Origin: Hamadaea tsunoensis DSM 44101
Lineage (GTDB): Bacteria; Actinomycetota; Actinomycetes; Mycobacteriales; Micromonosporaceae
Length of the DNA stretch: 64,000 bases
NCBI RefSeq assembly: GCF_000428945.1
Contig: NZ_AUAX01000017.1
Location: 1 to 64,000, forward strand
Reading direction: 5' to 3'
Part shown: one piece after another, positions 9,214-17,560 of the stretch
How the letters are laid out: each line of letters opens with the position of its first letter
Numbering within the stretch: the first letter of the stretch is position 1
Made by a program: the position numbers and the translations under genes
Notes under the pieces: generated by a model
The model's input: only the letters and a program-made list of their open reading frames with translations
Told to the model about the DNA's origin: nothing
Database searches by the model: none

Positions 9214-10311
9214 ATGGTCTCCTCGGTCGTCGCGGCCGCCGTCGCCTTCGTCTTCGCCCTGTTCGTGACGCCGCTGGCGGTCCGGGCACTGGTCCGGCTG
9301 CGGGCCGGCCAGCCGATCCGAGACATCAATCCGGCCGCCCACCAGGCCAAGCGGGGTACGCCGACCATGGGCGGCCTGGTCTTCACGGTGGGGACCGTGC
9401 TGGCGTACGTGGTCGGGCACGTGGTGATGAACTTCCTGCCGAAGTCGCAGATCGTCCCGCCGGGGCCGACGATGACCGGGTTCGTCCTGCTGGGGCTGAT
9501 GGTGTTCTGCGGCGGCATCGGATTCGTCGACGACTTCCTGAAGGTCACGAAGAAGAACACGGCCGGGCTGAGCGGGCGCTGGAAGCTCGCGCTGCAGCTG
9601 CTGGTGGGTCTGGCGTTCGGCGTCGTGGCGCTGCGCTTTCCGAGTACGGCCGGCTGGACGGTGTCCGGTACGCGGCTGTCGTTCGTCCGCGAGATCAGCT
9701 GGCTGAACGTCGGGCGGATCGGGGCGGTCGTCGTGTTCATCGCGATCGTCCTGGCGGCGACGAACGCGGTGAACCTGACCGACGGGCTCGACGGCCTGGC
9801 CACGGGGACGTCGATCATCGTGCTGATCGCGTACTGGCTGATCTCGTTCTGGCAGTACCAGCACTGGTGCGCCGATCCGGCGGTGCGGTCGGCGTACTGC
9901 TACGTGACCCGGGACCCGCTGGAGACCGCGCTGCTCGCGAGCGGGGCCGCCGGGGCGCTGCTCGGCTTCCTGTGGTGGAACACGTCACCGGCGCGGATCA
10001 TCATGGGCGACACCGGTTCCATGGCCCTGGGCGGGCTCATCGCCGGTCAGGCGATCGCGACCCGGACCGTTCTGCTGCTGCCGGTGATCGCCGCGCTCTT
10101 CGTCATCATCACGATGTCGAGGATCATCCAGTACACGTCCTACAAGACGACCGGACGCCGGGTGTTCCGGCTGTCGCCGCTGCACCACCATTTCGAGATG
10201 GTCGGCTGGAGCGAGGTCACGATCGTCACCCGGTTCTGGATCATCGCGGGCGCCGGCATCCTCGCCGGGCTGGGCCTGTTCTACGGCGACTTCCTCAGCC
10301 ACCTGCCCTGA
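9214..10311 (+). CDS. mraY: Phospho-N-acetylmuramoyl-pentapeptide transferase (MraY-type)
   Basis: 365 residues, polytopic. MraY transfers phospho-MurNAc-pentapeptide from UDP to undecaprenyl phosphate, giving lipid I. Family signatures are present in order: [45 protein letters not shown] (Asp-rich loop), [11 protein letters not shown] and the [11 protein letters not shown] loop that binds the uridine nucleotide. The ATG at 9214 is preceded by GGGAGGTG about 10 nt upstream. It stands alone: no mur, fts or other division-wall genes flank it, whereas the housekeeping copy normally lies in the dcw cluster. It may be a second, specialised or antibiotic-tolerant MraY. Confidence 0.93.
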   Translation: MVSSVVAAAVAFVFALFVTPLAVRALVRLRAGQPIRDINPAAHQAKRGTPTMGGLVFTVGTVLAYVVGHVVMNFLPKSQIVPPGPTMTGFVLLGLMVFCGGIGFVDDFLKVTKKNTAGLSGRWKLALQLLVGLAFGVVALRFPSTAGWTVSGTRLSFVREISWLNVGRIGAVVVFIAIVLAATNAVNLTDGLDGLATGTSIIVLIAYWLISFWQYQHWCADPAVRSAYCYVTRDPLETALLASGAAGALLGFLWWNTSPARIIMGDTGSMALGGLIAGQAIATRTVLLLPVIAALFVIITMSRIIQYTSYKTTGRRVFRLSPLHHHFEMVGWSEVTIVTRFWIIAGAGILAGLGLFYGDFLSHLP

Positions 10312-10413
10312 CCCGACCGTCCCCGAAGGACCCGGCAGGAGTATCGGACGGCCCATGTCGGTTCGCTGTCCGTCCTGGTGGGGGCGTGGTGCGGGTGGAC
10401 TACGGTGCCCGTC

Positions 10414-10890
10414 GTGAGCGACTACTTCGACCTGTTCCTCACGATGGAACTGCGCCCGGACGTACCCGAGGACGTGCTGCACGAGATCCGCTGGCACACG
10501 TACCTCGCCGACACGCCGCCGGCCGGGTTTCAGTCGTTCGAGCCCCAGGACTGGTACCTCGACAACCCCTACCCGCTGTTCTCCGGCATCGACGAGAACT
10601 ACTACTTCGACGGAGCCGACGTCGCCGCCCTGGTACGCACGCGGCAGCGGCTGTACGAAGACCACAGTGTGCGGTGGCAGTTCACCGTGCGCAGCTGCGT
10701 ACACGAGGACGAGCTCGCCAACGTGTGCGCCTTCGCCGCCTGGCTGGCCGGGTACGCGACCACCCGCGGCTGGATCGGCTACCTGCGCAGCTCGGCCGAC
10801 GACGAGACCCGCATCCTCACCTACGACGGCGCGGCGATCCACGGGCTCGCTATCCCAGCGCGGCCATCAGTTCCGGAAGAGGCTCGATGA
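10414..10890 (+). CDS. Hypothetical acidic protein
   Basis: 158 residues if started at the GTG at 10414 (sequence begins MSDYFDLFLTMELRPDVPEDV); an ATG 36 nt further upstream is in frame but lacks a ribosome site. It is rich in Asp/Glu, Trp and Tyr with no membrane segment or signal peptide. I do not recognise a named family, although the length and the start FDLFLTMELR look like a compact actinobacterial cytoplasmic protein. Its last 41 bases overlap the convergent VOC gene tail to tail, so the two transcripts can base-pair. Confidence 0.7.
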   Translation: MSDYFDLFLTMELRPDVPEDVLHEIRWHTYLADTPPAGFQSFEPQDWYLDNPYPLFSGIDENYYFDGADVAALVRTRQRLYEDHSVRWQFTVRSCVHEDELANVCAFAAWLAGYATTRGWIGYLRSSADDETRILTYDGAAIHGLAIPARPSVPEEAR

Positions 10891-11656
10891 CCAGGAGGGT
10901 CCCGCCGGTCGGGTCGGCGATGTACGCCGCGTGCCCGATGCCGGCGTCCACCGGCCCGGCGAGCACCCGGCCGCCCAGCTCGGCGGTCCGGGCGACGACC
11001 CGGGCGCAGTCGTCGACCTGAAGGATCGTGCGCCAGTGCGGCGGCGTACCCGGCGGGTAGTGCCCGCCGTCCATCATGCTGATCCCGCCGACGACCCGGT
11101 TGGTCGAGCGCCACTCGTAGTACTCGTGCTCCTCGGTGGCCGTTCCGGCCTGCTGGGTCCAGCCGAAGACCTTGCCGTAGAACGCGACCGTCCCCGGTGT
11201 GTCGCGGGTGACGACCTCGCTCCAGGTCACCGCGCCGGGTTCGTCGACGGCCTGGGCGCCGGCGAACGCGACGCCGGGGGTCGTTCCGCGCTGCCAGCCG
11301 CCGAACACCGCGCCGAGCGAGTCGGCGAACACCGCGGAGCGTCCCCGGCCGTCCGGCTCGGTCGCCGGGCGCAGCACGGTGCCGCCGGCTTCGACCACGA
11401 GCCGGGACGTGCTGTCGATGTCGTCGGTGGAGATGTGCGTCAGCCAGCCCGGCCGCTGCCCGGGCGCCGTCGTCCCGCCGGGAATCGCGGCGAGGCCGGC
11501 CACGGCCAGGTCGCGCAGCAGGAACACGGTGGCACCGTGGTGCGTCGCGGCCGTCCAGCCGAAGAGGCCGGCGTAGAAGTCCGCGGTGGCGGCGACGTCC
11601 GTGCTGTGGTGCACCGCCCAGCACGGCGTCGCCGTGGCATAGCCCCGTACGCGCAC
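10850..11656 (-). CDS. VOC-superfamily protein with two glyoxalase-like domains
   Basis: 268 residues made of two tandem VOC (glyoxalase/bleomycin-resistance fold) units, about residues 8-125 and 140-260. Each starts with a metal-side block (WAVHHSTDVAATADFYAGLFGW and WSEVVTRDTPGTVAFYGKVFGW) and ends with the second strand pair (DPTGGTLLVIEP in the second). Pairs like this occur in actinobacterial proteins annotated glyoxalase-like or hydroxylase; the substrate is unknown. A GGAGGAGAA-type site precedes the start. It overlaps the convergent upstream gene at its 3' end. Confidence 0.9.
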   Translation of the reverse strand: MRVRGYATATPCWAVHHSTDVAATADFYAGLFGWTAATHHGATVFLLRDLAVAGLAAIPGGTTAPGQRPGWLTHISTDDIDSTSRLVVEAGGTVLRPATEPDGRGRSAVFADSLGAVFGGWQRGTTPGVAFAGAQAVDEPGAVTWSEVVTRDTPGTVAFYGKVFGWTQQAGTATEEHEYYEWRSTNRVVGGISMMDGGHYPPGTPPHWRTILQVDDCARVVARTAELGGRVLAGPVDAGIGHAAYIADPTGGTLLVIEPLPELMAALG

Positions 11657-11708
11657 GTGGTTCTCCTCCCGGCCGGATCTTCCTGGGAGGCACCCTAGAG
11701 ACCGGGGC

Positions 11709-11743
11709 GCGGTGTGTTGATCAACCTAAGGGGCACACACCGC
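11709..11743. terminator. Hairpin after the RiPP operon
   Basis: Perfect 9-bp stem GCGGTGTGT/ACACACCGC (11709-11717 and 11735-11743) around a 17-nt loop that itself contains the palindrome TTGATCAA. It lies 108 bp past the stop of the radical SAM gene and before the VOC gene start. Likely a factor-assisted terminator or boundary for the operon; no U-tract. Confidence 0.4.
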
Positions 11744-11850
11744 CGCGATGCGGCCAAAGGATCTTCGGCCGGTCGAGGCCGGCCTCCGGCTCTTCGCCCG
11801 CTGGGCCGATCCGAGCGTCGAGCTCGCCGCCCGACCGGCGGCCCGCACCG

Positions 11851-13704
11851 TCAGAAGGCCAGGGCGAAGGTCTCCGCCTGCGCGGCCTCGTCGACGGTAC
11901 GCGAGAGGACGGGCACCGCCAGGCTCAGGTACCGGCCGTCGAGTTCGAGCATCAGGCGGGCCTCGCAGAGCTCGTCGAGGATCCGTCGCAATTCCGGGCC
12001 GGGCAGGCCGATCCCGGTCGCGTACCGGGTGAGGGCGGCCAGCGACCGGTGCTCGTCGCAGTGCTCGTAGACGTCCCGTGCCCCGCCCTCCAGGACGGTC
12101 AGGCGCCGGACCGCCACCGCGCGGAAGTCCCACAGCGCCAGCTGGTCGCCGTGGTCGACGCTGATCAGCCCGCGGCCGCCGGTCTGAGCGAACCAGCGGC
12201 GCATCGCGGCCTCGGCCTCGACCACGTACTCGGCGGGTACGCGACCGTCGACGTAGTCGTGCTCGAAGTAGTAGGCGAGGTCCGCCAACGACTCCGGCGG
12301 CAGGTCGTAGATGGCCGCATAGCTGCGGTCCGGGCGTACGCCGCACAGTCCCAGCTCGGCGGCCTGCATGAAGTTCGGGCTGAAGCGGTCCAGCCGGATG
12401 GCGCCCATGCCCTGCGGCGGGTCGAGGTGCGTGATGCTGTCGATCACGCGGGCGGTCGTCTCGTAGTCGCGGGGATCCTCGCCGGGGAAGCCGTAGAGCA
12501 GGTTCCAGTAGACCTTGACGCCGATCTCCTTGCACCACTTGAGTAGCTGGATGTTCTGCAGCGCGGTGGCGCCCTTCCGCATGATGTGCAGCACGTCGCT
12601 GGAGAAGCTCTCGATGCCCGGCTGGATGGCGGTCACGCCCGCGGCCCGCAGCTGGCGTACCTGGGCCTTGGTGAGGTTCGCCTTGGTCTCGAAGAACAGC
12701 CCGAGGTCGAGGCGGCGGCGTTCGAGTTCGGGCAGCAGATCCTGGAAGTAGTGCATGTCCAGGATGTTGTCGACCATCTCGATGTGCGCCGACCGGTAGC
12801 GGCGGATCTGCTCGTCGATCTCGTCGAGCACGCGGGCGGCGCTCTTGCTGCGGAACGCCATCGAGGTGCCGTTGAGCCCGCAGAACGTGCAGTGGTGCTT
12901 CTCGCCCCACCAGCAGCCGCGGGAGCATTCCATGAGGATGCTGCGGTTCCCGCCGCCCGTGAGCGCCAGCTGCTCGAAGTAGTCCTCGTAGTCGGGCAGC
13001 GGCAGGGCGTCCATGTCCTTGACCCGTTGCGGCGCCAGCGCTGGGTAGGTCGAACCCGGTCGCGAGATGACCCCCGGGATCGTGGCCGGGTCGCCGCCGT
13101 CGCGGATCGTCCGGACCAGCTCCGGGAAGCTGATGTCGGCCTCGCCGCCGCACACGTAGTCCACGAACGGGAACGAGCGGTGCAGCGCCAGGCCCATCCG
13201 GTCCTCGCAGTTGGCGCCGCCGAAGACGACGACCTTCTCCGGATGGCGTTCCTTGACCCGCTTGGCCAGTGCCAGCGACGCCACATGCTGCGTGAAGGTC
13301 GACGTGAAGCCGATCAGGTCGTAGCCGGCCCAGTCGACCTGCTCCAGGCACTCGTCCAGGAACGGCTCGACGAGCGCGCGGGCCCGGTCCAGGCAGGCCA
13401 GCGGACCCTCGGGCGGCGCGAACCGGCCGAAGCGCTCCCGGAAGTCCGCCCGGTACCGGCGGTCGGCCTCCTCACGCCGGCCGAACAGCGCCGGCGCGAA
13501 GACCCAGTCCCCGGCCAGGCTCTGCGTCGGCGAGCGGTCGGCGATGTAGGTGAAGTCGGTGCCGCCCAGCAGCTGCGCGTACCGCAGATTGAGGTACGCG
13601 ATGCGGGTCTCGCAGCCCGACCCGGCCAGGTGCGCCTTGAGCAGGCTGGGGCCGATCGCCGGGCGTACGGCGCCGAAGGGCATGTTGACCAGCAGGATCT
13701 TCAT
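11851..13704 (-). CDS. B12-binding radical SAM RiPP maturase (TIGR03975-like)
   Basis: 617 residues. The N-terminal half (about 1-220) is a cobalamin-binding-like Rossmann domain (MKILLVNMPFG, GFTSTFTQH, FGGANCED). The radical SAM core follows with the hallmark CSRGCWWGEKHHCTFCGLNG (Cys264-x7-Cys272-x2-Cys275 should hold the 4Fe-4S cluster) and MAFRSKS. This is the signature of ribosomal-peptide-maturation radical SAM protein 1, known or proposed to methylate unactivated carbons in RiPP precursors. It is the last gene of the operon; its ATG overlaps the SDR stop (ATGA), so translation is coupled. Likely substrate: the polyproline precursor at 17557-18150. C-methylation versus another radical reaction cannot be told from sequence. 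Confidence 0.93.
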   Translation of the reverse strand: MKILLVNMPFGAVRPAIGPSLLKAHLAGSGCETRIAYLNLRYAQLLGGTDFTYIADRSPTQSLAGDWVFAPALFGRREEADRRYRADFRERFGRFAPPEGPLACLDRARALVEPFLDECLEQVDWAGYDLIGFTSTFTQHVASLALAKRVKERHPEKVVVFGGANCEDRMGLALHRSFPFVDYVCGGEADISFPELVRTIRDGGDPATIPGVISRPGSTYPALAPQRVKDMDALPLPDYEDYFEQLALTGGGNRSILMECSRGCWWGEKHHCTFCGLNGTSMAFRSKSAARVLDEIDEQIRRYRSAHIEMVDNILDMHYFQDLLPELERRRLDLGLFFETKANLTKAQVRQLRAAGVTAIQPGIESFSSDVLHIMRKGATALQNIQLLKWCKEIGVKVYWNLLYGFPGEDPRDYETTARVIDSITHLDPPQGMGAIRLDRFSPNFMQAAELGLCGVRPDRSYAAIYDLPPESLADLAYYFEHDYVDGRVPAEYVVEAEAAMRRWFAQTGGRGLISVDHGDQLALWDFRAVAVRRLTVLEGGARDVYEHCDEHRSLAALTRYATGIGLPGPELRRILDELCEARLMLELDGRYLSLAVPVLSRTVDEAAQAETFALAF

Positions 13705-14414
13705 GACGGTCCGACCAGCACGGTGATCGTTCCGGTCTCCTCGGACTTGTCGAAGGCGAGCACGGCGTCGATGACGTCGTCGACGCCGACGATCCCCGGG
13801 AAGGTGTTGGGCGCCACCGCGTTGACGCGTACGCCGAGGTTCCAGAACTCGCTGGCCTGATGGTAGGTGAGCTGGGTGAGAGCGGCCTTGGACGCGGAGT
13901 AGACGCCCTGGCCGAGATCCGGGTAGACGTAGTGGCCCGCGGTGCTGGACAGGTTGACGACGTGGCGCAGCTCGCGGGCGTTGTCGGCCGGATCCCGGCG
14001 CCAGTACGCGTCGGCCGCCTCGGCGGCGAGGCGTACCGGCACGAACACGTTGAGGGCGAACAGATCCGGCAGGGCGTCGAGGCTCTCCGGCGCGGTCAGC
14101 GGCCCCCAGTCCCGCCGGGCGGCCGCGTTGACCAGCATGTCGATGCGGCCGAACGCCCGGATGGTCTCGGCGACGACGCGGGCGGGCCCGTCGGGTGCGA
14201 GCAGGTCGGCCGCGATGGAGTACACGGCGTCCTCGTTCTCGGCGACACCCGCCTCCGGTCGCAGCGGGTCCACGAAGGACTGGTCCTGGGTCGCGTACTC
14301 GATCGGGGTGGTGTGGTGCGCCGCGACGATCTGGTAGTCGGCGGCGCACCGGCGCACGAAGGCCTGCCCGAAGGTGCCGCTCGCGCCGGTGAGCAGGCAG
14401 ACGCGTCTGGTCAT
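13701..14414 (-). CDS. Short-chain dehydrogenase/reductase of the RiPP operon
   Basis: 237 residues with a classical SDR layout: nucleotide-binding TGASGTFG (9-16), NAAAR at 96-100, catalytic Ser156 or Ser157, and YSASK (Tyr172, Lys176). Should oxidise an alcohol or reduce a carbonyl with NAD(P)H. Both ends overlap neighbours by four bases (ATGA). In context it could oxidise a hydroxyl installed by the oxygenases, or reduce a dehydro residue; this is inference. Confidence 0.92.
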   Translation of the reverse strand: MTRRVCLLTGASGTFGQAFVRRCAADYQIVAAHHTTPIEYATQDQSFVDPLRPEAGVAENEDAVYSIAADLLAPDGPARVVAETIRAFGRIDMLVNAAARRDWGPLTAPESLDALPDLFALNVFVPVRLAAEAADAYWRRDPADNARELRHVVNLSSTAGHYVYPDLGQGVYSASKAALTQLTYHQASEFWNLGVRVNAVAPNTFPGIVGVDDVIDAVLAFDKSEETGTITVLVGPS

Positions 14415-15205
14415 CGCCACTTCTCGATTCGATCCGCGCCGTGGCGCTCGGCCGCCTCGGCGACGCCGCGGTGAACCCACATGATGATGGAGGTGCGGGC
14501 CCGGCCGCGGTTGGCCAGGTAGGCGTGGAAGGACTGGGGCGTGCACTCGAACGCGACGATGCTGTTGTCGATCGGCGGGCAGCGCACCGCGGCGGCCTCG
14601 TGCCGGTCGGTCACCTGGTGGAACAGGCCGGTCTCGCCGCCGTCGCCGGGCCGCCAGCCGTCGTTGAGCAGGTAGTAGAGGATCACCGCGCCGCGGACGG
14701 TCTCGACCTTGCCGGCGTCCGGCAGCGACCCGGCGCCGGTCTTGAAGTCGCACAGCGCCATGTCCGGGATCCGGATCTCCTCGGCGTCCGCGGCACGGGG
14801 AAACCAGACGGGGTTGAAGTCGTTGTGGATGAACCCGTTCGCGCCCCAGGGCGCGTGGTGGTGCGCCCCGGCGAAGACGTAGGGCGTCTTCTCCACGCCG
14901 AACAGGCCGCACATCAGGTCGCGCCACGGCGCGGAGATGAACAGGCTCAGCGGCGCCGGGAGGTCCTCGGTGATGCCGATGCCGTAGGCGTCGTAGCCCT
15001 TCATGCCGCGGGAGAACCGGCCCTGCGCGGGGACGTCGCTCAACCCGCGGCCGAGGATCTCGCCCAGCTGCGCGGCCAGGGACGCCGCGAAGTCCGGCGT
15101 GAAGACGTCCCGGGCGACGAAGTGGCGGAACGGGCGGTCGCGGCGCAGCCAGGACCGGTTGGCCAGCACGTCGTCGAGGCGCGGGAGCAGGGCGTGGTCA
15201 GCCAT
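14411..15205 (-). CDS. 2OG-Fe(II) oxygenase (prolyl-hydroxylase type)
   Basis: 264 residues. The double-stranded beta-helix iron triad is visible: His127-x-Asp129 in GFIHNDFNP and His227 in SFHAYLANRGRARTS, with Arg237 placed to bind 2-oxoglutarate. The layout (HxD...H, Arg about 10 residues later) matches the prolyl-4-hydroxylase-like 2OG-Fe(II) superfamily. The stop overlaps the SDR start and the start overlaps the DUF6445 stop by 8 bases. With a precursor containing 46 prolines in the same operon, proline hydroxylation is an attractive but unproven role. Confidence 0.88.
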   Translation of the reverse strand: MADHALLPRLDDVLANRSWLRRDRPFRHFVARDVFTPDFAASLAAQLGEILGRGLSDVPAQGRFSRGMKGYDAYGIGITEDLPAPLSLFISAPWRDLMCGLFGVEKTPYVFAGAHHHAPWGANGFIHNDFNPVWFPRAADAEEIRIPDMALCDFKTGAGSLPDAGKVETVRGAVILYYLLNDGWRPGDGGETGLFHQVTDRHEAAAVRCPPIDNSIVAFECTPQSFHAYLANRGRARTSIIMWVHRGVAEAAERHGADRIEKWR

Positions 15206-15920
15206 CGACGCCGTCCAGGGCGACCGGGTCGTGCCGAGCGGGCGTGGTGCGGAAGAAGAACGTCTGGTAGAGGCGTCCTTCCTCGATCCGGGACCCCCAG
15301 CCGCGCGCGCCGCTGTGCGGCACGTCGCCGCGTACCAGGATCAGCCGGTTGAAGACGTTGCCGAAGGAGTCGACGCGCTGCCAGTTCTCGGCGGGGGTCA
15401 TCCAGTCGAAGTCGTGCCCCGGCCGGGTGTTACGCCACAGGTGCAGCCCGCCGTCGAGGGGCGCGTCGGGGCTCAGGTAGACGATCCCCGCCCAGCCGTC
15501 GGGCCCGACACCGTTCCACTGGTCGGTGACGTGATTGTGTACGCCGTTGCCCAGCTGCTGCCCGTTGTCCGGCTTGACGTGGAAGCACCCGTTCCACAGG
15601 CAGCTCTGCCCCCGGCCGTCGGCGGTGGGCAGCGGGTTGGCGGCGGCGTCGACGGCGAACGGCGCGTTCCAGTGGTCGCGGTCGACCGGCTCGCCGACCG
15701 CCTGCTCCAGCGCCGCGAGGAGCGCCCCGGACGACTTGACCGGGCACTGCGCGGCGGCCCGGAAACGGGTGGCCCACCAGGTGGCGGCCACGATCCCCGC
15801 GCGTACCTTGGCCTCGTCCTCGTACGGCGTGTAGAAGGACTGCCCGAGCGCGTAGCGGCGTACCGCCAGCGGATCGCGGTAGAAGTCGTCGATGACGATG
15901 ATGGAACGCCGGTGTCTCAT
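15198..15920 (-). CDS. DUF6445-family putative 2OG-Fe(II)-type oxygenase
   Basis: 240 residues. It starts IIVIDDFYRDPLAVRRYAL, common in DUF6445 and related iron oxygenase-like proteins, and contains NHVTDQWNG (candidate ligands His130 and Asp133), AGIVYLSPDAP and GDVPHSG (His202), which together look like an HxxD...H facial triad on a jelly-roll core. No biochemical function is established for the family that I know of. Its start overlaps the sulfotransferase stop (ATGA). It could act as a second peptide hydroxylase in the pathway. Confidence 0.8.
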   Translation of the reverse strand: MRHRRSIIVIDDFYRDPLAVRRYALGQSFYTPYEDEAKVRAGIVAATWWATRFRAAAQCPVKSSGALLAALEQAVGEPVDRDHWNAPFAVDAAANPLPTADGRGQSCLWNGCFHVKPDNGQQLGNGVHNHVTDQWNGVGPDGWAGIVYLSPDAPLDGGLHLWRNTRPGHDFDWMTPAENWQRVDSFGNVFNRLILVRGDVPHSGARGWGSRIEEGRLYQTFFFRTTPARHDPVALDGVDG

Positions 15921-16660
15921 GCCGACCCCTTCACTTGTTCGTCCGATGGGGTGTCGCGCGCGTCCATCGCCTCGCGCCAGGCGGCCGTGAGCTCGTCGGA
16001 CTGGCGCAGCAGCCGGGTGCCCGGGATCGCGTACGCGGCGCCGCCGTCGAGTCCGAGGAAGTTCAGCACCCGGGCGATCTGGCCGCGGTAGTCGGCGTCG
16101 AGGTCCTCGTACTCGACGGTCAGCGGCCGGATGCGGTGGGCGGCGAAGAATCCGTCCCACGCCGCGCGCTGCTCGACGATCGCCGCCTCGAAGCCGCGTA
16201 CCACGTCCTCGTCGAGCACCGGGTCGTCGGCGGGCGACGGCGGTTGCCCCTCCCATCGGCACCACTGGTCGGTGACCGTCGCGCGGAACAGCGACAGCGC
16301 CTGCGCGCGCAGGTCGTTGCGGATCAGGCGGACGTAGGCGGCGCCCGGGAAGGCGGCCGTGAGCGCCTGGTCGGGCCGGCCCTCGACGGCGAGTTCGCGG
16401 GCGAGGGCCGGCAGGTGCTCCCAGTGGATCTTCGTGCCGTAGATGCCGTTGGGCGTGGTGCCGTAGTTGAGCGCGGCCTGGAAATATTCGCCGAAACCAC
16501 TGTCCGCGGGCAGGCTCCACTGGTCGAGCCAGAACGAGCGGAAATGCGGGGCCAGGGTCTCGGTGGGCCGCCCGGCCACCCCGGTCGCGAAGAGGCCGTC
16601 GCACAGCAGCGTGCTTCCCGAACGCGGCGTCGACGCGATGATGTAGGTGGCGGACGGCAT
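15917..16660 (-). CDS. Stf0-family sulfotransferase
   Basis: 247 residues. The N-terminal PAPS-binding loop STPRSGSTLL (10-19), the block GRPTETLAPHF, and YGTKIHW are those of Stf0-type sulfotransferases, which move sulfate from PAPS to a hydroxyl (Stf0 itself sulfates trehalose in mycobacteria). It starts 12 nt after the methyltransferase stop and overlaps the DUF6445 gene by four bases. In this operon the acceptor may be a hydroxyl placed on the peptide by the oxygenases. I know of no characterised Stf0 member acting in a borosin pathway. Confidence 0.9.
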   Translation of the reverse strand: MPSATYIIASTPRSGSTLLCDGLFATGVAGRPTETLAPHFRSFWLDQWSLPADSGFGEYFQAALNYGTTPNGIYGTKIHWEHLPALARELAVEGRPDQALTAAFPGAAYVRLIRNDLRAQALSLFRATVTDQWCRWEGQPPSPADDPVLDEDVVRGFEAAIVEQRAAWDGFFAAHRIRPLTVEYEDLDADYRGQIARVLNFLGLDGGAAYAIPGTRLLRQSDELTAAWREAMDARDTPSDEQVKGSA

Positions 16661-16672
16661 GCTTGCCCTCGG

Positions 16673-17560
16673 CTAGTTCGCGGGTTGCTGCGGACCGATG
16701 TTCGGACGCCCCGGGCGGGTCGGCACCGCGGACCCGGCCCCGGCGGCCGCCTGGACAGGTTCGGCCCCGGCGACGCGCATCCGCTGGGCCAGCTGGGCGT
16801 CCGCGATCGCGCGGCGCGCCACCGGCGGGATGAACAGCGTCGTCAGCTGGGCGCTCTGCACCAGGCCCGCCGCGAGCGAGCCCAGCCGGACCTGCTGGAC
16901 GAGCGGTTCCAGCAGCGGATGCGGGCTGGACGTGGCCAGCACCACCTCATGGTCGGCCGGATAGAACTTCAGCAGGTACGCCTGCAGTAGGGCCAGGTTG
17001 TCGACATCGCGGGCGGCGGGCCGGTTGAGGGCGTCGGCGACCATCGGGGCCTGCGTGATGACGCAGGCGACGTCGTTCTGCAGGGGACGCCGGCGTACCA
17101 GCAGATCGGTGGCCTCGTACATCTGCAGGCCGTCGGAGCCCGGGTCGACACCGAGATCGCACAGCAGGGTGTCCAGCGAGGACACCCCGGGCACGAGCGC
17201 CACCTTCAGATCGAGCACCACCGCGGAGCGCTGGATGAGCGTCGTGGGATAGCAGAACATCGTCGGGTGCCCGTAGGTCGCGAAGCAGACCGGCGGCTCG
17301 GCGAGCGCCGCGGAGACCACGTGGCTGGCGAAGCGGCGGTAGATCGGGATCCGGTGCGCCCCGGTCTCCTTCTCCGAGGCCAGATCCACCACGTGCGGGC
17401 TCAGCGTGCGCAGATACTCGGCCACCCCGTTGCCGGTGTCCGCGACGAAGACGTGCCGGCAGCGCCGCATCGTCTCCTCGGCTTCATGGGTGATCTGGGG
17501 GACCCCGGCGATGCCGAGACCCACGATGGCGATGTCGTACGGCAGTTCCGTCCGGGTCAT
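16673..17560 (-). CDS. Split-borosin-type peptide alpha-N-methyltransferase
   Basis: 295 residues of the tetrapyrrole (corrin/porphyrin) methylase fold, but closest by motif to borosin backbone N-methyltransferases. From memory of Shewanella SonM, matching blocks in order are AIVGLGIAGVPQIT, LSPHVVDL, R-IPI-Y (Arg-x3-Tyr, the catalytic pair of OphMA/SonM), ATYGHPTMFCYPT, CDLGVDPGSDGLQMYEA, FYPADHEVVL and LTTLFIPPV. The second active-site tyrosine, which in SonM lies about nine residues before that arginine, seems absent: the stretch DLASEKETGAH has none. The C-terminus is a Pro/Ala/Gly-rich tail. The gene overlaps the precursor stop by ATGA, the expected layout for an enzyme-substrate pair. 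Confidence 0.88.
   Translation of the reverse strand: MTRTELPYDIAIVGLGIAGVPQITHEAEETMRRCRHVFVADTGNGVAEYLRTLSPHVVDLASEKETGAHRIPIYRRFASHVVSAALAEPPVCFATYGHPTMFCYPTTLIQRSAVVLDLKVALVPGVSSLDTLLCDLGVDPGSDGLQMYEATDLLVRRRPLQNDVACVITQAPMVADALNRPAARDVDNLALLQAYLLKFYPADHEVVLATSSPHPLLEPLVQQVRLGSLAAGLVQSAQLTTLFIPPVARRAIADAQLAQRMRVAGAEPVQAAAGAGSAVPTRPGRPNIGPQQPAN

Noticed and set aside
9214-10311. mraY as evidence of a dcw (division and wall) cluster
   Set aside because: No neighbouring mur, fts or mraW genes; flanks are unrelated.
16673-17560. Methyltransferase read as a cobalamin or siroheme biosynthesis enzyme (CobA/CysG type)
   Set aside because: The fold is shared, but SonM-like blocks, the Arg-x3-Tyr pair and ATGA coupling to a leader-bearing precursor fit a peptide methyltransferase better. 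No other corrin genes are nearby.
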